From Clostridiales bacterium (GTDB lineage: Bacteria; Bacillota; Clostridia; Oscillospirales; Acutalibacteraceae), in assembly GCA_021199275.1 (NCBI GenBank), contig JAJQIJ010000028.1:1-51455 (forward strand): DNA of 51,455 bases. The letters run 5' to 3'. Positions 43,453 through 51,438 of this stretch are shown piece after piece (position 1 is the stretch's first letter; the number at the start of each line of letters is the position of its first letter). A program made the position numbers and the translations under genes. The notes beneath the pieces were generated by a model. It did not search any database, was not told the DNA's origin, and saw only the letters and a list, made by a program, of their open reading frames with translations.

Positions 43453-43782
43453 TTATTTAATAAATTTAATTAGCTGGAGCGCGGCGTTTACGTCACCGTC
43501 AACCTTTAATTTGCCTGTGGTAAATGCCAAAACCGGGTCAAGCTTGCCGTTAATCAGTTTAATAAGGTTTGTGCCGTTAATTGTTATTATGGCGTTTCTG
43601 TCATAATATTCATAGGGCTCAACATTTACACTGCCGTCTTTAATTTCAACATAAAAAATGCCCTCTGCCTTGCCGGTTACATTAAACTGGTATGCCAGCG
43701 TGCCGCTCACTGAGCTGACGTCTGCACCCTTAAATTTATTTCTTACTGTATTTACCAAGCTTTCATATGTCATTGCAGCCAT
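43453..43782 (-). CDS. SCP2 sterol-binding domain protein
   Basis: 109-residue stand-alone SCP2-like domain, a lipid-binding fold. Visible features are FNVTGKAEGIFYVEIKDGSVNVEPY, split by a turn, then the typical NAIITINGTNLIKLINGKLD and FTTGKLKVDGDVNAALQL end. Length and pattern match bacterial SCP2 proteins throughout. The ATG follows AGGAG. Monocistronic: promoter 43834-43862, terminator 43424-43442. The ligand is unknown; fatty acyl or other lipid binding is inference. Confidence 0.88.
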   Translation of the reverse strand: MAAMTYESLVNTVRNKFKGADVSSVSGTLAYQFNVTGKAEGIFYVEIKDGSVNVEPYEYYDRNAIITINGTNLIKLINGKLDPVLAFTTGKLKVDGDVNAALQLIKFIK

Positions 43783-43833
43783 TATTCATTCTCCTAACCG
43801 AAATTTTTTATGCGCGCTCTGCGCGTTTGAATG

Positions 43834-43862
43834 ATTTTAGCACAACTGCCTGACAATTTCAA
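43834..43862 (-). promoter_or_regulatory. Sigma-A promoter of the SCP2-domain gene
   Basis: Minus-strand TTGAAA (43857-43862), a 17-base spacer ending GTTGTGC, and TAAAAT (43834-43839). The GTTGTGC before the -10 box is shared with the secG and rplS promoters. Confidence 0.65.
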
Positions 43863-43876
43863 TAGTTTTTTAAAAT

Positions 43877-44230
43877 TTATTTATCTTTCGGCCGTGCAAT
43901 AAACGAAACCGCCAAGCCGGACAAAACCGCCACGGTAACGCCGCCGGCGCATGCTGTAAGCCCGCCGGTAATAACGCCCAAAAAGCCGTCTTCCCGAATG
44001 GCTTCTTTTACACCTGTTGCAAGCGAATTGCCAAAGCCGGTAAGCGGCACGGTGGCGCCTGCTCCGGCGAAATCAACAAGCTTGTCGTAAATGCCGAAAG
44101 CCCCCAGCAGTACACCGAGGCACACAAAAAGCACAAGAATTCTTGCCGGGGTCATTTTAGTTAAATCAATAAGCAACTGCCCCACAACGCATATGGCGCC
44201 GCCCACCAGAAAAGCATATACAAAGTTCAT
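43877..44230 (-). CDS. spoVAE: Stage V sporulation protein AE-like membrane protein
   Basis: 117-residue SpoVAE (SpoVAEb-type) protein, part of the SpoVA machinery that moves Ca-dipicolinate across the spore inner membrane. There are four hydrophobic segments; family motifs are FLVGGAICVVGQLLID, FGIYDKLVDFAGAGATVPLTGFG (over a helix-turn) and GNSLATGVKEAI. The gene is not next to spoVAD. It follows an ABC ATPase gene with a terminator hairpin that also contains its ribosome binding site (44234-44272). Confidence 0.9.
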   Translation of the reverse strand: MNFVYAFLVGGAICVVGQLLIDLTKMTPARILVLFVCLGVLLGAFGIYDKLVDFAGAGATVPLTGFGNSLATGVKEAIREDGFLGVITGGLTACAGGVTVAVLSGLAVSFIARPKDK

Positions 44231-44233
44231 AAA

Positions 44234-44272
44234 AAATCACCTGCTATATTTTTCACAAGATGCAGGTGATTT
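44234..44272 (-). terminator. Hairpin sequestering the spoVAE ribosome binding site
   Basis: Minus-strand AAATCACCTGC and GCAGGTGATTT arms (11 bases, perfect), a 17-base loop, then TTT directly before ATG. It resembles an intrinsic terminator for the ABC gene, ending 9 bases downstream of that stop. The 3' arm contains AGGTGAT, the only visible ribosome binding site of spoVAE, so read-through mRNA would hide it. Confidence 0.7.
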
Positions 44273-44280
44273 ATTCCGGC

Positions 44281-45027
44281 TTAGCCTTCGTCAATAGGCT
44301 TTTTATTGTCTTTTTTTGATTCTCTGCCGTATTTTTCTTCAAACCCGGGGTTAATATAATCTTCAACAACGCGCCCGTCTCTGATTCTGATTACGCGCTC
44401 TGCCTGTTCGGCAATTTCGTTATCGTGCGTAATAACTATTACTGTTCTGCCGTCATCTTTAAGCCTGTGTAAAATCTGCATAACGTCTTTGGTTGAACGT
44501 GTGTCAAGGTTGCCGGTGGGCTCGTCTGCCAAAATAACGGGCGGGTGCGCGGCAATGGCGCGGGCAACGGCAACACGCTGCTGCTGGCCGCCTGAAAGAG
44601 CGGCAGGCAGGTGGTGCATTCTTTTTTCAAGACCCACGCTTTTGAGCGCTTTAACCGCAATTTCATGCCTTTCCTGCCTTGACACGCCCCTGTAAACAAG
44701 CGGCAGTTCAACATTTTCTATGGCATTAAGCGACGCAATCAAATTAAAGCCCTGAAATATGAAACCAATCTGTTCATTTCTGATTTCGCTCATTTCGTCG
44801 TCAGTCAAATCGTCAACCAAACGGCCGTTTATATAATATTCGCCGGAAGTAGGCATGTCTAAAAGGCCCAGCATGTTCATCAGAGTGGACTTGCCCGAAC
44901 CTGACTGGCCGATAACAGCTACAAATTCACCCTCGTCAATAGTAAGGGAAATGCCGTCAAGCGCATTAACCTGGTTTTCGCCCGGGTTGTAAATTTTATA
45001 AACATTGCGCACATCTATTAAATGCAT
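44281..45027 (-). CDS. MacB/LolD-type ABC transporter ATP-binding protein
   Basis: 248-residue ATPase of the family serving MacB, LolCDE and FtsX-like permeases. Walker [11 protein letters not shown]-loop IFQGFNLI, signature [14 protein letters not shown], Walker [13 protein letters not shown] and H-loop VITHDNE are all intact. A charged C-terminal tail of about 30 residues follows. The ATG at 45027 follows AAAGGA; the frame opens at a TTG six codons earlier. No permease gene adjoins it. It has a near-perfect sigma-A promoter and lies between spoVAE and the divergent spoVAC. Substrate and partner are unknown. Confidence 0.92.
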   Translation of the reverse strand: MHLIDVRNVYKIYNPGENQVNALDGISLTIDEGEFVAVIGQSGSGKSTLMNMLGLLDMPTSGEYYINGRLVDDLTDDEMSEIRNEQIGFIFQGFNLIASLNAIENVELPLVYRGVSRQERHEIAVKALKSVGLEKRMHHLPAALSGGQQQRVAVARAIAAHPPVILADEPTGNLDTRSTKDVMQILHRLKDDGRTVIVITHDNEIAEQAERVIRIRDGRVVEDYINPGFEEKYGRESKKDNKKPIDEG

Positions 45028-45064
45028 GGCACACGGTCCTTTCAATTACAAATAGTATATTTTG

Positions 45065-45093
45065 ATTATACAGATAATTATATGGTTTGTCAA
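45065..45093 (-). promoter_or_regulatory. Consensus sigma-A promoter of the ABC ATPase gene
   Basis: Minus-strand TTGACA (45088-45093), a 17-base spacer and TATAAT (45065-45070): both hexamers match the consensus exactly. Confidence 0.88.
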
Positions 45094-45102
45094 GCACAGT
45101 TT

Positions 45103-45131
45103 GCATATTTTCAAAAATTAATGAAATAATA
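45103..45131 (+). promoter_or_regulatory. Sigma-G-like promoter of spoVAC
   Basis: GCATA (45103-45107), a 17-base spacer and AATAATA (45125-45131). This fits the forespore sigma-G pattern (GHATR, 17-18 bases, CATWHTA) in all five -35 positions and six of seven -10 positions. spoVA genes are sigma-G-dependent in Bacillus. Ten bases separate it from the -35 box of the divergent ABC promoter. Confidence 0.65.
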
Positions 45132-45160
45132 GCAGCAGAATTATGAAACGGAGTGATAAA

Positions 45161-45604
45161 ATGAGCATTAGTAAAGATGAATACAGCAAGATGGCAGACA
45201 GGGCGTCGCCTAATTCGCCGGTGGTTTTAAACTGCGTTAAAGCTTTTTTGTTCGGCGGCGCAATATGCTGTTTCGGCGAACTGCTGAACACAATTTTGGA
45301 AAAAGCCGGTCTTGGCGAAGACGAGGTAAAAACGGGCACATCATGCATTCTTATAATTATAACGGCAATACTGACAGGCATAGGCGTTTTTGACAAAATT
45401 GCGCGCCATGCCGGTGCCGGCACAATTGTGCCGATAACAGGCTTCGCAAATTCAGTTGTGTCGCCCGCTCTTGAATTCAAGCATGAAGGCGCCGTGCTGG
45501 GCACTGCGGCGCAAATGTTTACAATTGCCGGGCCTGTTATAGTTTACGGCGTCGGCAGCTCATTTATTTATGGTTTAATTATTTATATATTTAAACTATA
45601 TTAA
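45161..45604 (+). CDS. spoVAC: Stage V sporulation protein AC
   Basis: 147-residue SpoVAC membrane protein; in Bacillus it is a mechanosensitive channel component for Ca-dipicolinate release in germination. Family features: SPVVLNCVKAFLFGGAICCFGELL, then GIGVFDKIARHAGAGTIVPITGFANS (over two segments) and EGAVLGTAAQMFTIAGPVI. The ATG at 45161 has GGAG 7 bases upstream and is preferred over an ATG six codons earlier that lacks one. It stands alone on plus, without spoVAD after it. Confidence 0.93.
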   Translation: MSISKDEYSKMADRASPNSPVVLNCVKAFLFGGAICCFGELLNTILEKAGLGEDEVKTGTSCILIIITAILTGIGVFDKIARHAGAGTIVPITGFANSVVSPALEFKHEGAVLGTAAQMFTIAGPVIVYGVGSSFIYGLIIYIFKLY

Positions 45605-45625
45605 AAATATTTTCTGTTAATCAAA

Positions 45626-45649
45626 ACCGCCGTGTTAATGCACGGCGGT
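45626..45649. terminator. Terminator between spoVAC and the giant surface protein gene
   Basis: ACCGCCGTG and CACGGCGGT arms with a 6-base loop, followed on plus by GTTTATTTTTTTT. It ends spoVAC and, through the complement (GGCGGTTTTGATT), may also end the convergent surface-protein transcript. Confidence 0.85.
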
Positions 45650-45718
45650 GTTTATTTTTTTTGAAATTTTTCGGCGCATGTAAAGCGGGAAAAGCAGCGG
45701 TGCCATTATGGGGTGGTT

Positions 45719-48700
45719 TTACTGAACGCCCGGTTTATTTAACCGGCGCCGCCTTTTAAGGTAAACCAAAACCGCCGCACCGGCGCAAAGCAAAACACCC
45801 GGCAGCATATAAATAAATGTGCCCGCGCCGCCGAACATGGGCAGCTCTGACCCCGGGGCATTCGGCACCGTAACGCTGACTGTGTTTTCATTAATGCTGA
45901 CACTGTATGCTGCGGGGTCTGTGCAATCTTCCACAGCTGTGGCTGTCAAATCTGTGCCCAAAGTCAGCAAAATTGAATTTGTCAACATATAATAGCCATC
46001 TACAGTATTTGTTTCGGTTAATCTGTAAATGCCCGCGCTCAAGTCGCTGTAAGTAATAATGCCGTTTTCGTCAGTTGTCTCTTCCGAATATGTAACGCTG
46101 CTGTCAACGCTAAGCTCGCCGCTGTCGTCTTCAGTCAGCTTTTCAAGCTTAAAGGAAACGCCTTGAAGCACTGTTTCCCCGCTTGAATCGGTGACATCTG
46201 TTTTAATAATTTCAAGTTCATACAGTAAAAAGCCGCTGTCATTATTGGCAGAGCTGTATGTGCTGTAAGTCAGTTCGGAAGCGTCCGGCATGTCTATGTC
46301 GGTTATAATTGTGTAGCTTAGACTATAGCCGGAATATGCAGCCACGGCGTCTGAATCAACGGCGTCATCGTCGCCCTCGTCAACCGGCGAAGCAACATAG
46401 CCTGTTATGTCTGTTGTGCCGGAATAAAACATAAGGGCATATGTGCCGGCGGAAAGATTAGTGAAAAAATAATAGCCTGCGGTATATTCCTCTATATCAT
46501 CTTCGCCGGTTGCATTTAACAGGTCAACCTGCGTGCCGGTTTCTATTATGACGGGCGTGTCAGTGCCGCTGTAGCACACGGCTTCATATTCATTGTCGTC
46601 ATTCAGCTTTAAAAGCATAATGCTGACTCCGCTGATTGCTTCTTCACCGCTGTCCTGAATTCCGTCTCCGTTGCTGTCAAGCCATGTCAGGCCGCTGAGC
46701 GTTCTGTTTACAACACGGCAGCGCGCAGAGCTTGAAAGGTTGCCGCGGCTCAGGTTGTTTACTATATAGTCGCCGGGCTCTGCGTCAGGCAGGTCAATGG
46801 TAATATGCATCTCCAGCATTTCTTCAGACTCAAGGGTGCCTACCGCCACAATCGCAACCGGCTGGAAATTGCTTGGCAAATCAGCAACCCCTGTGCTGCT
46901 GTCAACAGTCAGCACAGTCCAAATGTCTGTATCGCTGAAATCTTCACTTGCCAAGTCTTCGCTGTCAAGCCCGCAGTAATCTGTGTTTAAAGTGTAATAA
47001 AATGTTATGTTGCTTAGGTCTGCGGTGCTGTTTGACGTTACGCTGAACTCTGTTACCACAACATCGCCGGTGAAGCTTGAAACGCCGTCTCCGCTATAAG
47101 GCAGACTGTCAACCGCAACAATGGAAAGCGTGTTAGAGCTGTTGTTGTCCACGTCCATAGTAAAGCCCATTTCAGAGCCGACGTCAACAACACTTTGGTC
47201 TGCAAATTTAACCAGGCTTACCGCTGAGTTTTTTGAAACCAAAATGCTGGTTTCGGAATAGTTGCCGTTTGTCGTGCTGAATTCACGGGTATAGTCTTCT
47301 GTGGTTATAACTGTGGCAGACGTTGTAAGGCTTTGGTTGTTTACAACGTCAGTGCTTTCTACACCGGGCGTGCCTATTTGCGCCGAAAAATATATTTTGT
47401 CTAAATATTGGGTGGCGTCCCCGTTTATTTCAACGCCCACAAGCACATAGGTAAGCGTGGTTGTGGTGGTTGTATTTCCGTCTGAATCTTCCGTAACGGT
47501 TTCGGTTACTGTTAATGTAACGGTTATTTCAACGCCGTCTTCCGTCGTGTAAACGACGCTGCCGTTTTCGGAAAGCTGCGTGCCGTCTGTCACAGTGCCC
47601 TGCACGCCCTCGCCGTTGCTTGTATATGTTCCCCCTATGTAAGACGAGCCTTCAAGATATGTCAGCCCGTCCGGCAGAGTTGCAGTAAATGTGACTGTGG
47701 TTAGCTGCGACTGACTTTCCGTTGAACTCTCTGAACTGTCACGAATAATATAGCCCTCTAAAACATAGTCAACAATTCTTTGGTTTGTGTCCATGTCATA
47801 TGAGCTTTTTTCAGTGCCGTCAGTCGTGGTTTGTGCGACGCTTAAATCAACACCGGAAGTGTAACCCACAAGCAAACACGAGTCGCCGTAATATGTGCCG
47901 GAAGTCGCGCCGGCAACATAGCCGTTTTCGTCATATGACGCTTTAACATAGTTTCTGATAAGTGAAGACGAGCTGCTGGTGCCGTCCGCGCCGCCGTTAA
48001 TCCAGTAACAGTCAGGGTAATCGCTTGCATAAGTAAGCGTGTCTGTTGAAGTGCCGGAATCAAGCGCCGTTGTGGAGCGAGACGGTATCAGCTCATTAAC
48101 CAGCGTTTTAATTTCTGACGCGCTCATGCCAAGTATATCGTTTAATGTGTAGCTTTCATATTCTGAATTGCCGCTTTCTGCGCAGGCTTCAGCCAAATCG
48201 TTTCTGTTCCATGCACGGGCGTATTGAGTTATCATATATACGCAGTTTACAGCTGCTGTTGTTTTTGCCGAGCCCTTAAGCGTTACGTCAGTGTGGTTAT
48301 AACTTTCGGACATAAGGCCCCTGTATTCCACCAAAACGCCAACGCAGGTGTACCCCTCGCTTTCAAGTACTGAAAGGCTGCTGAAATAAACTAAATCATC
48401 TGTGGTGGCATATATCATTTCAGCGTCATAGCCGTCGTCACCGGGGGAAAGCTCATTGCCGTCTTCATCTGTGTGGCTCCACCCTGTTTTGTCAGCCTTT
48501 GCGGCATATAAAATTGTTGGTTTCACCGCCAACACACTGCTGTTAAGTGTTGCGGCGCTGACGCTTTCCAAGTCAAAAAATGCGTCGTCAAATTTCACAA
48601 GCTGGTCATATGCCACCGCCGTATATTGGTCTTCAGAGCCGTCGTTTGTAAGCCAGTTGAATATGGCAAGCTTATTTCCTGAAAGAATCCAGTCCTTAGG

Positions 48701-51253
48701 GGTGCCCCAGCAGCCCTCTGTAAGCGGGTCGTTCCAGCCGGAACGGTTATATGCCTGATATTGAATTTGCTGTTGAATGCTGCCGGGCTTTACCAAGGCA
48801 AAGCTCTGTGATACGGAATCGTCTGTTGTAACAGCCTGCGTGGTTATAGTGTTGCCGCTGCTGTCTGTAATGGAAAAGCTGCTGTCTTTCGCGGTGACGG
48901 TGAAGCTGGCGTCGCTTGCGCCCAAATAGTCTAAAATATATTCGCCGTCAGAATTATAAAATGGCTGCACAACCCACAGCTCGCCCCCGGCAATGCATGC
49001 ATATTGAATGTCCCAATAATTGTCAATGGAAGTCGGGTCGTAATAAGTATAGGTTGTGGTGCTTGAACTTGCATTACCATAAGGCAGGTAATTCATGTTA
49101 AGCTGCCAGTCGCTTATTGTTATGCTGAGCGTGGTGCCTGACTGCGCTGCAGTCCATGTGCCGCCGTCATAGCACGAACGGTAAGAATATGTTGACGATG
49201 ACGAATATTTGTTAAGGGGCGAATTGGACGCGTAATAGCGCTGCAAAACAGCCGGAATAGCCCTGCCGTCTTGCTGTGTGGAACTAACTGAATTGCCCTC
49301 AAAGCTCCACACAAGAGGCGTGTATTCAGAAGTCACGTCTTTTGTTGAGCTTGAATATTTAGCCGTGCTTGCCAGTGTAATTGTAAAAGTGATGTCTTCG
49401 CCGGACTTCGGCAGTTCTATGCCCTTTAAGCCCTCTGTTGCCGATTTGCCCACAATTTGAATGGTTATGGCATAGCTGCCAAGCCTGCCCGAAACGCTGC
49501 CCGCGTCTGAATCAAGCGCCAAAGAGTTGCCGGTGCTGAAATCAAAGGTGCCCGTTGTTTGATATGAATCTGACACAAGCTTGACATTATAGTTTGCAAT
49601 TGCCGACACGGTTATCAGCGGCGAAGTAATGGTTTGAAATTCAACTTCGCCATGCTCTGCGCAGGCATATTCGCTGTCTGTTACAGCACCGCCGGCATAA
49701 TCTGCCGTGCCCCAGTCAGTATAGTCAACACCGACATCGTTGCCGTAAAGGAAAAACGTAAAGGTCGGCTGAATTGTGTCGCCGTTTTTCATTGCCAGGG
49801 CGCGAATTGCAAGAGTCAGTTCCTGCGTGCTTTCGCCAATGGCGTGCGTGTTGCCGGACGCCGGGGTCCACAAATAATAACCGCGCAGCACCTGGCAGGT
49901 CACCCCGTCTATTTCTTCCTCTGTAATGGTGTAAACGGCATTTTTGGCTGAAAGCCAGCTCATGCTGCCCTCTTCATACTGAACTTCGGTGCTGTCGCCC
50001 TGAAGTATAAATTCAAAATATAAATTTCCTTGGTAATATGTTTTATAAGGCGCGTCGTCACGCACCCTGCTGGTGAATGTAACGGTATATGTTGTAATGT
50101 CATATGTGCGCAAAACATTGTCAAGGCCTGTGGTGTCGTTGCCGGCGCCTTCTTCACTGTCCCACGGTGAGGTGCCGGTCCTAACAGAATAGCCGGAAGC
50201 TGTGCTTTCGTCTGCCACCAATGCAACGTCTGAAAGGTAAGCATAGTCGCCGTCAAGCTCGCTGCCTATATCGCCCTGGTCATCTGTGCTGGCTGTTGCT
50301 ATGCCGTAATCCGAAAAAGAGTCTGTGCAAAAGCTGATGCTCTGCACCCCGTCGTCATAACTGCTTTCGGAATCCAGCGACTTTGTTTCGCCGTCAGCAT
50401 AGTGGGTAATTGAATACTGCGCTTCTTCTTCCATTTCGGAATATGTAACGGTTACATTTACCTGCGCTGCCGGTTCAATTTCTTCACCGTCTGCGCACAG
50501 GGTTATGTTAAACAGGCGAAAATCATAGCTTTCTTCCCAGCCATACAGCAAAGCGGCCTGTGCATAGCGCGCCTGCCAGGTTTCTGAATCTTCGGCATAT
50601 TCGCTTACAACAAGCTGCACATTTTCAGGCAGCCGGGCGTCTTCGCCGAAGCTTACTGTTATGCTGTAATCTTCGCCGTCATATGTTAAAACCGTGTCGC
50701 CGGCTGACTCTTCGGCGCTGACCGCAGAGTCTTCAACTGTGGCGGTGGAAACGGCGGAAGTCAGCTCAAACACACTGCCAGGGGAAGTGCTGACATAATA
50801 ATAGCCGGCGCCGCTGTCCGTCAAGTCCAGCGTTATGCTGTCTTTGCCTGTCTTAATGGTGCCGGCAGAAGCTGCCACAGCCGCGTCAGGGCATATAATT
50901 TCGGAAAAATAGGCGGCTATGTCGCTTTCGTCTTTATCATTTTTTAAAGTTACAAAATATAAACTTGAATCTTGGGCAGAAACGGTAACGTCAAACGGAG
51001 ATTCGGCAGCACTTACAGCGGCAAACCACGCGCTGTCCGGGCTTATGCTGTAAGGGGCGTCAGTGGTTTCGCTGCCTGTTTCAGTTTCGCCCGTGCTTTC
51101 AACAGCGTCTAAAATTTTATAGGCGGCATAGCTCTCGCCCTCATTGCCGTAAACCGTTACGGTGAATGAATCTGCCGCCAATGTTGTAATAGCAAACCCA
51201 AGCAGCAATTCGAGAGTAACTAAAACCCCAAAAAATTTTTTAAGTCTTGCCAT
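45719..51253 (-). CDS. Giant LPxTG-like cell-wall-anchored surface protein with CnaB and SdrB-like domains
   Basis: 1844-residue secreted protein. Signal peptide 1-27 ends TTLAA. An N-terminal pilin-like part has SYAAYKILDAV (about 40), followed by a segment with LFNITLCADGEEIEPAAQVNVTV (about 250) common in clostridial surface proteins. A Ser/Thr-rich middle (about 330-1515) has no assigned domain. An SdrB-like domain (1516-1677) carries a Ca-type DSNGDGIQDSGE. A SpaA/CnaB domain (1678-1803) has candidate isopeptide residues K1684, E1747 and N1798. The anchor is LPMFG (1804-1808), a helix and RRRR. Threonine of LPxTG is replaced by Phe. Role probably adhesion or pilus subunit. Confidence 0.88.
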   Translation of the reverse strand: MARLKKFFGVLVTLELLLGFAITTLAADSFTVTVYGNEGESYAAYKILDAVESTGETETGSETTDAPYSISPDSAWFAAVSAAESPFDVTVSAQDSSLYFVTLKNDKDESDIAAYFSEIICPDAAVAASAGTIKTGKDSITLDLTDSGAGYYYVSTSPGSVFELTSAVSTATVEDSAVSAEESAGDTVLTYDGEDYSITVSFGEDARLPENVQLVVSEYAEDSETWQARYAQAALLYGWEESYDFRLFNITLCADGEEIEPAAQVNVTVTYSEMEEEAQYSITHYADGETKSLDSESSYDDGVQSISFCTDSFSDYGIATASTDDQGDIGSELDGDYAYLSDVALVADESTASGYSVRTGTSPWDSEEGAGNDTTGLDNVLRTYDITTYTVTFTSRVRDDAPYKTYYQGNLYFEFILQGDSTEVQYEEGSMSWLSAKNAVYTITEEEIDGVTCQVLRGYYLWTPASGNTHAIGESTQELTLAIRALAMKNGDTIQPTFTFFLYGNDVGVDYTDWGTADYAGGAVTDSEYACAEHGEVEFQTITSPLITVSAIANYNVKLVSDSYQTTGTFDFSTGNSLALDSDAGSVSGRLGSYAITIQIVGKSATEGLKGIELPKSGEDITFTITLASTAKYSSSTKDVTSEYTPLVWSFEGNSVSSTQQDGRAIPAVLQRYYASNSPLNKYSSSSTYSYRSCYDGGTWTAAQSGTTLSITISDWQLNMNYLPYGNASSSTTTYTYYDPTSIDNYWDIQYACIAGGELWVVQPFYNSDGEYILDYLGASDASFTVTAKDSSFSITDSSGNTITTQAVTTDDSVSQSFALVKPGSIQQQIQYQAYNRSGWNDPLTEGCWGTPKDWILSGNKLAIFNWLTNDGSEDQYTAVAYDQLVKFDDAFFDLESVSAATLNSSVLAVKPTILYAAKADKTGWSHTDEDGNELSPGDDGYDAEMIYATTDDLVYFSSLSVLESEGYTCVGVLVEYRGLMSESYNHTDVTLKGSAKTTAAVNCVYMITQYARAWNRNDLAEACAESGNSEYESYTLNDILGMSASEIKTLVNELIPSRSTTALDSGTSTDTLTYASDYPDCYWINGGADGTSSSSSLIRNYVKASYDENGYVAGATSGTYYGDSCLLVGYTSGVDLSVAQTTTDGTEKSSYDMDTNQRIVDYVLEGYIIRDSSESSTESQSQLTTVTFTATLPDGLTYLEGSSYIGGTYTSNGEGVQGTVTDGTQLSENGSVVYTTEDGVEITVTLTVTETVTEDSDGNTTTTTTLTYVLVGVEINGDATQYLDKIYFSAQIGTPGVESTDVVNNQSLTTSATVITTEDYTREFSTTNGNYSETSILVSKNSAVSLVKFADQSVVDVGSEMGFTMDVDNNSSNTLSIVAVDSLPYSGDGVSSFTGDVVVTEFSVTSNSTADLSNITFYYTLNTDYCGLDSEDLASEDFSDTDIWTVLTVDSSTGVADLPSNFQPVAIVAVGTLESEEMLEMHITIDLPDAEPGDYIVNNLSRGNLSSSARCRVVNRTLSGLTWLDSNGDGIQDSGEEAISGVSIMLLKLNDDNEYEAVCYSGTDTPVIIETGTQVDLLNATGEDDIEEYTAGYYFFTNLSAGTYALMFYSGTTDITGYVASPVDEGDDDAVDSDAVAAYSGYSLSYTIITDIDMPDASELTYSTYSSANNDSGFLLYELEIIKTDVTDSSGETVLQGVSFKLEKLTEDDSGELSVDSSVTYSEETTDENGIITYSDLSAGIYRLTETNTVDGYYMLTNSILLTLGTDLTATAVEDCTDPAAYSVSINENTVSVTVPNAPGSELPMFGGAGTFIYMLPGVLLCAGAAVLVYLKRRRRLNKPGVQ

Positions 51254-51298
51254 TTAAAATGCCCTCTGAAAATTTAAAAATAAATTGCCGAGGAAATA

Positions 51299-51400
51299 AA
51301 CAGAATAAAAGCATAACGTGCCGCTGCCCGGCAGCCGTTACGCCCAAAAAACAGGCAAGAGCACGCGCATATTTTAAAGTGCAGATGTATTTCTTGCCTT
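51299..51400 (-). promoter_or_regulatory. Leader of the surface protein gene with two strong hairpins
   Basis: The first hairpin has arms AGGCAAGA / TCTTGCCT (51392-51399 and 51353-51360) with inner GCAC / GTGC and is followed by GTTTTTT, like an attenuator. The second has GCGTAACG / CGTTATGC with inner CTGC / GCAG (about 51310-51343), followed by TTTTATT. Both lie between promoter and gene. No named riboswitch was recognised. Confidence 0.55.
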
Positions 51401-51410
51401 AACTATTTTT

Positions 51411-51438
51411 ATTATACTACTTTTAAAATTAAATTCAA
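51411..51438 (-). promoter_or_regulatory. Sigma-A-like promoter of the surface protein gene
   Basis: Minus-strand TTGAAT (51433-51438), a 16-base spacer and TATAAT (51411-51416). Confidence 0.65.

Noticed and set aside
44247..44276. Sigma-G-like promoter for spoVAE inside the hairpin (GAATA-18-AAAAATA)
   Set aside because: Only 5 of 7 positions match in the -10 box, and a start about 7 bases further on would remove most of the ribosome binding site.
45719..51253. Antisense open frames across the surface protein gene
   Set aside because: They are short, lack ribosome binding sites and are explained by the Ser/Thr/Asp-rich codon use of the real gene.
51353..51399. Invertible promoter (phase-variation switch) before the surface protein
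   Set aside because: The 8-base inverted repeat does not enclose the promoter, which lies outside at 51411-51438, and no recombinase gene is nearby; a hairpin in the leader explains it better.
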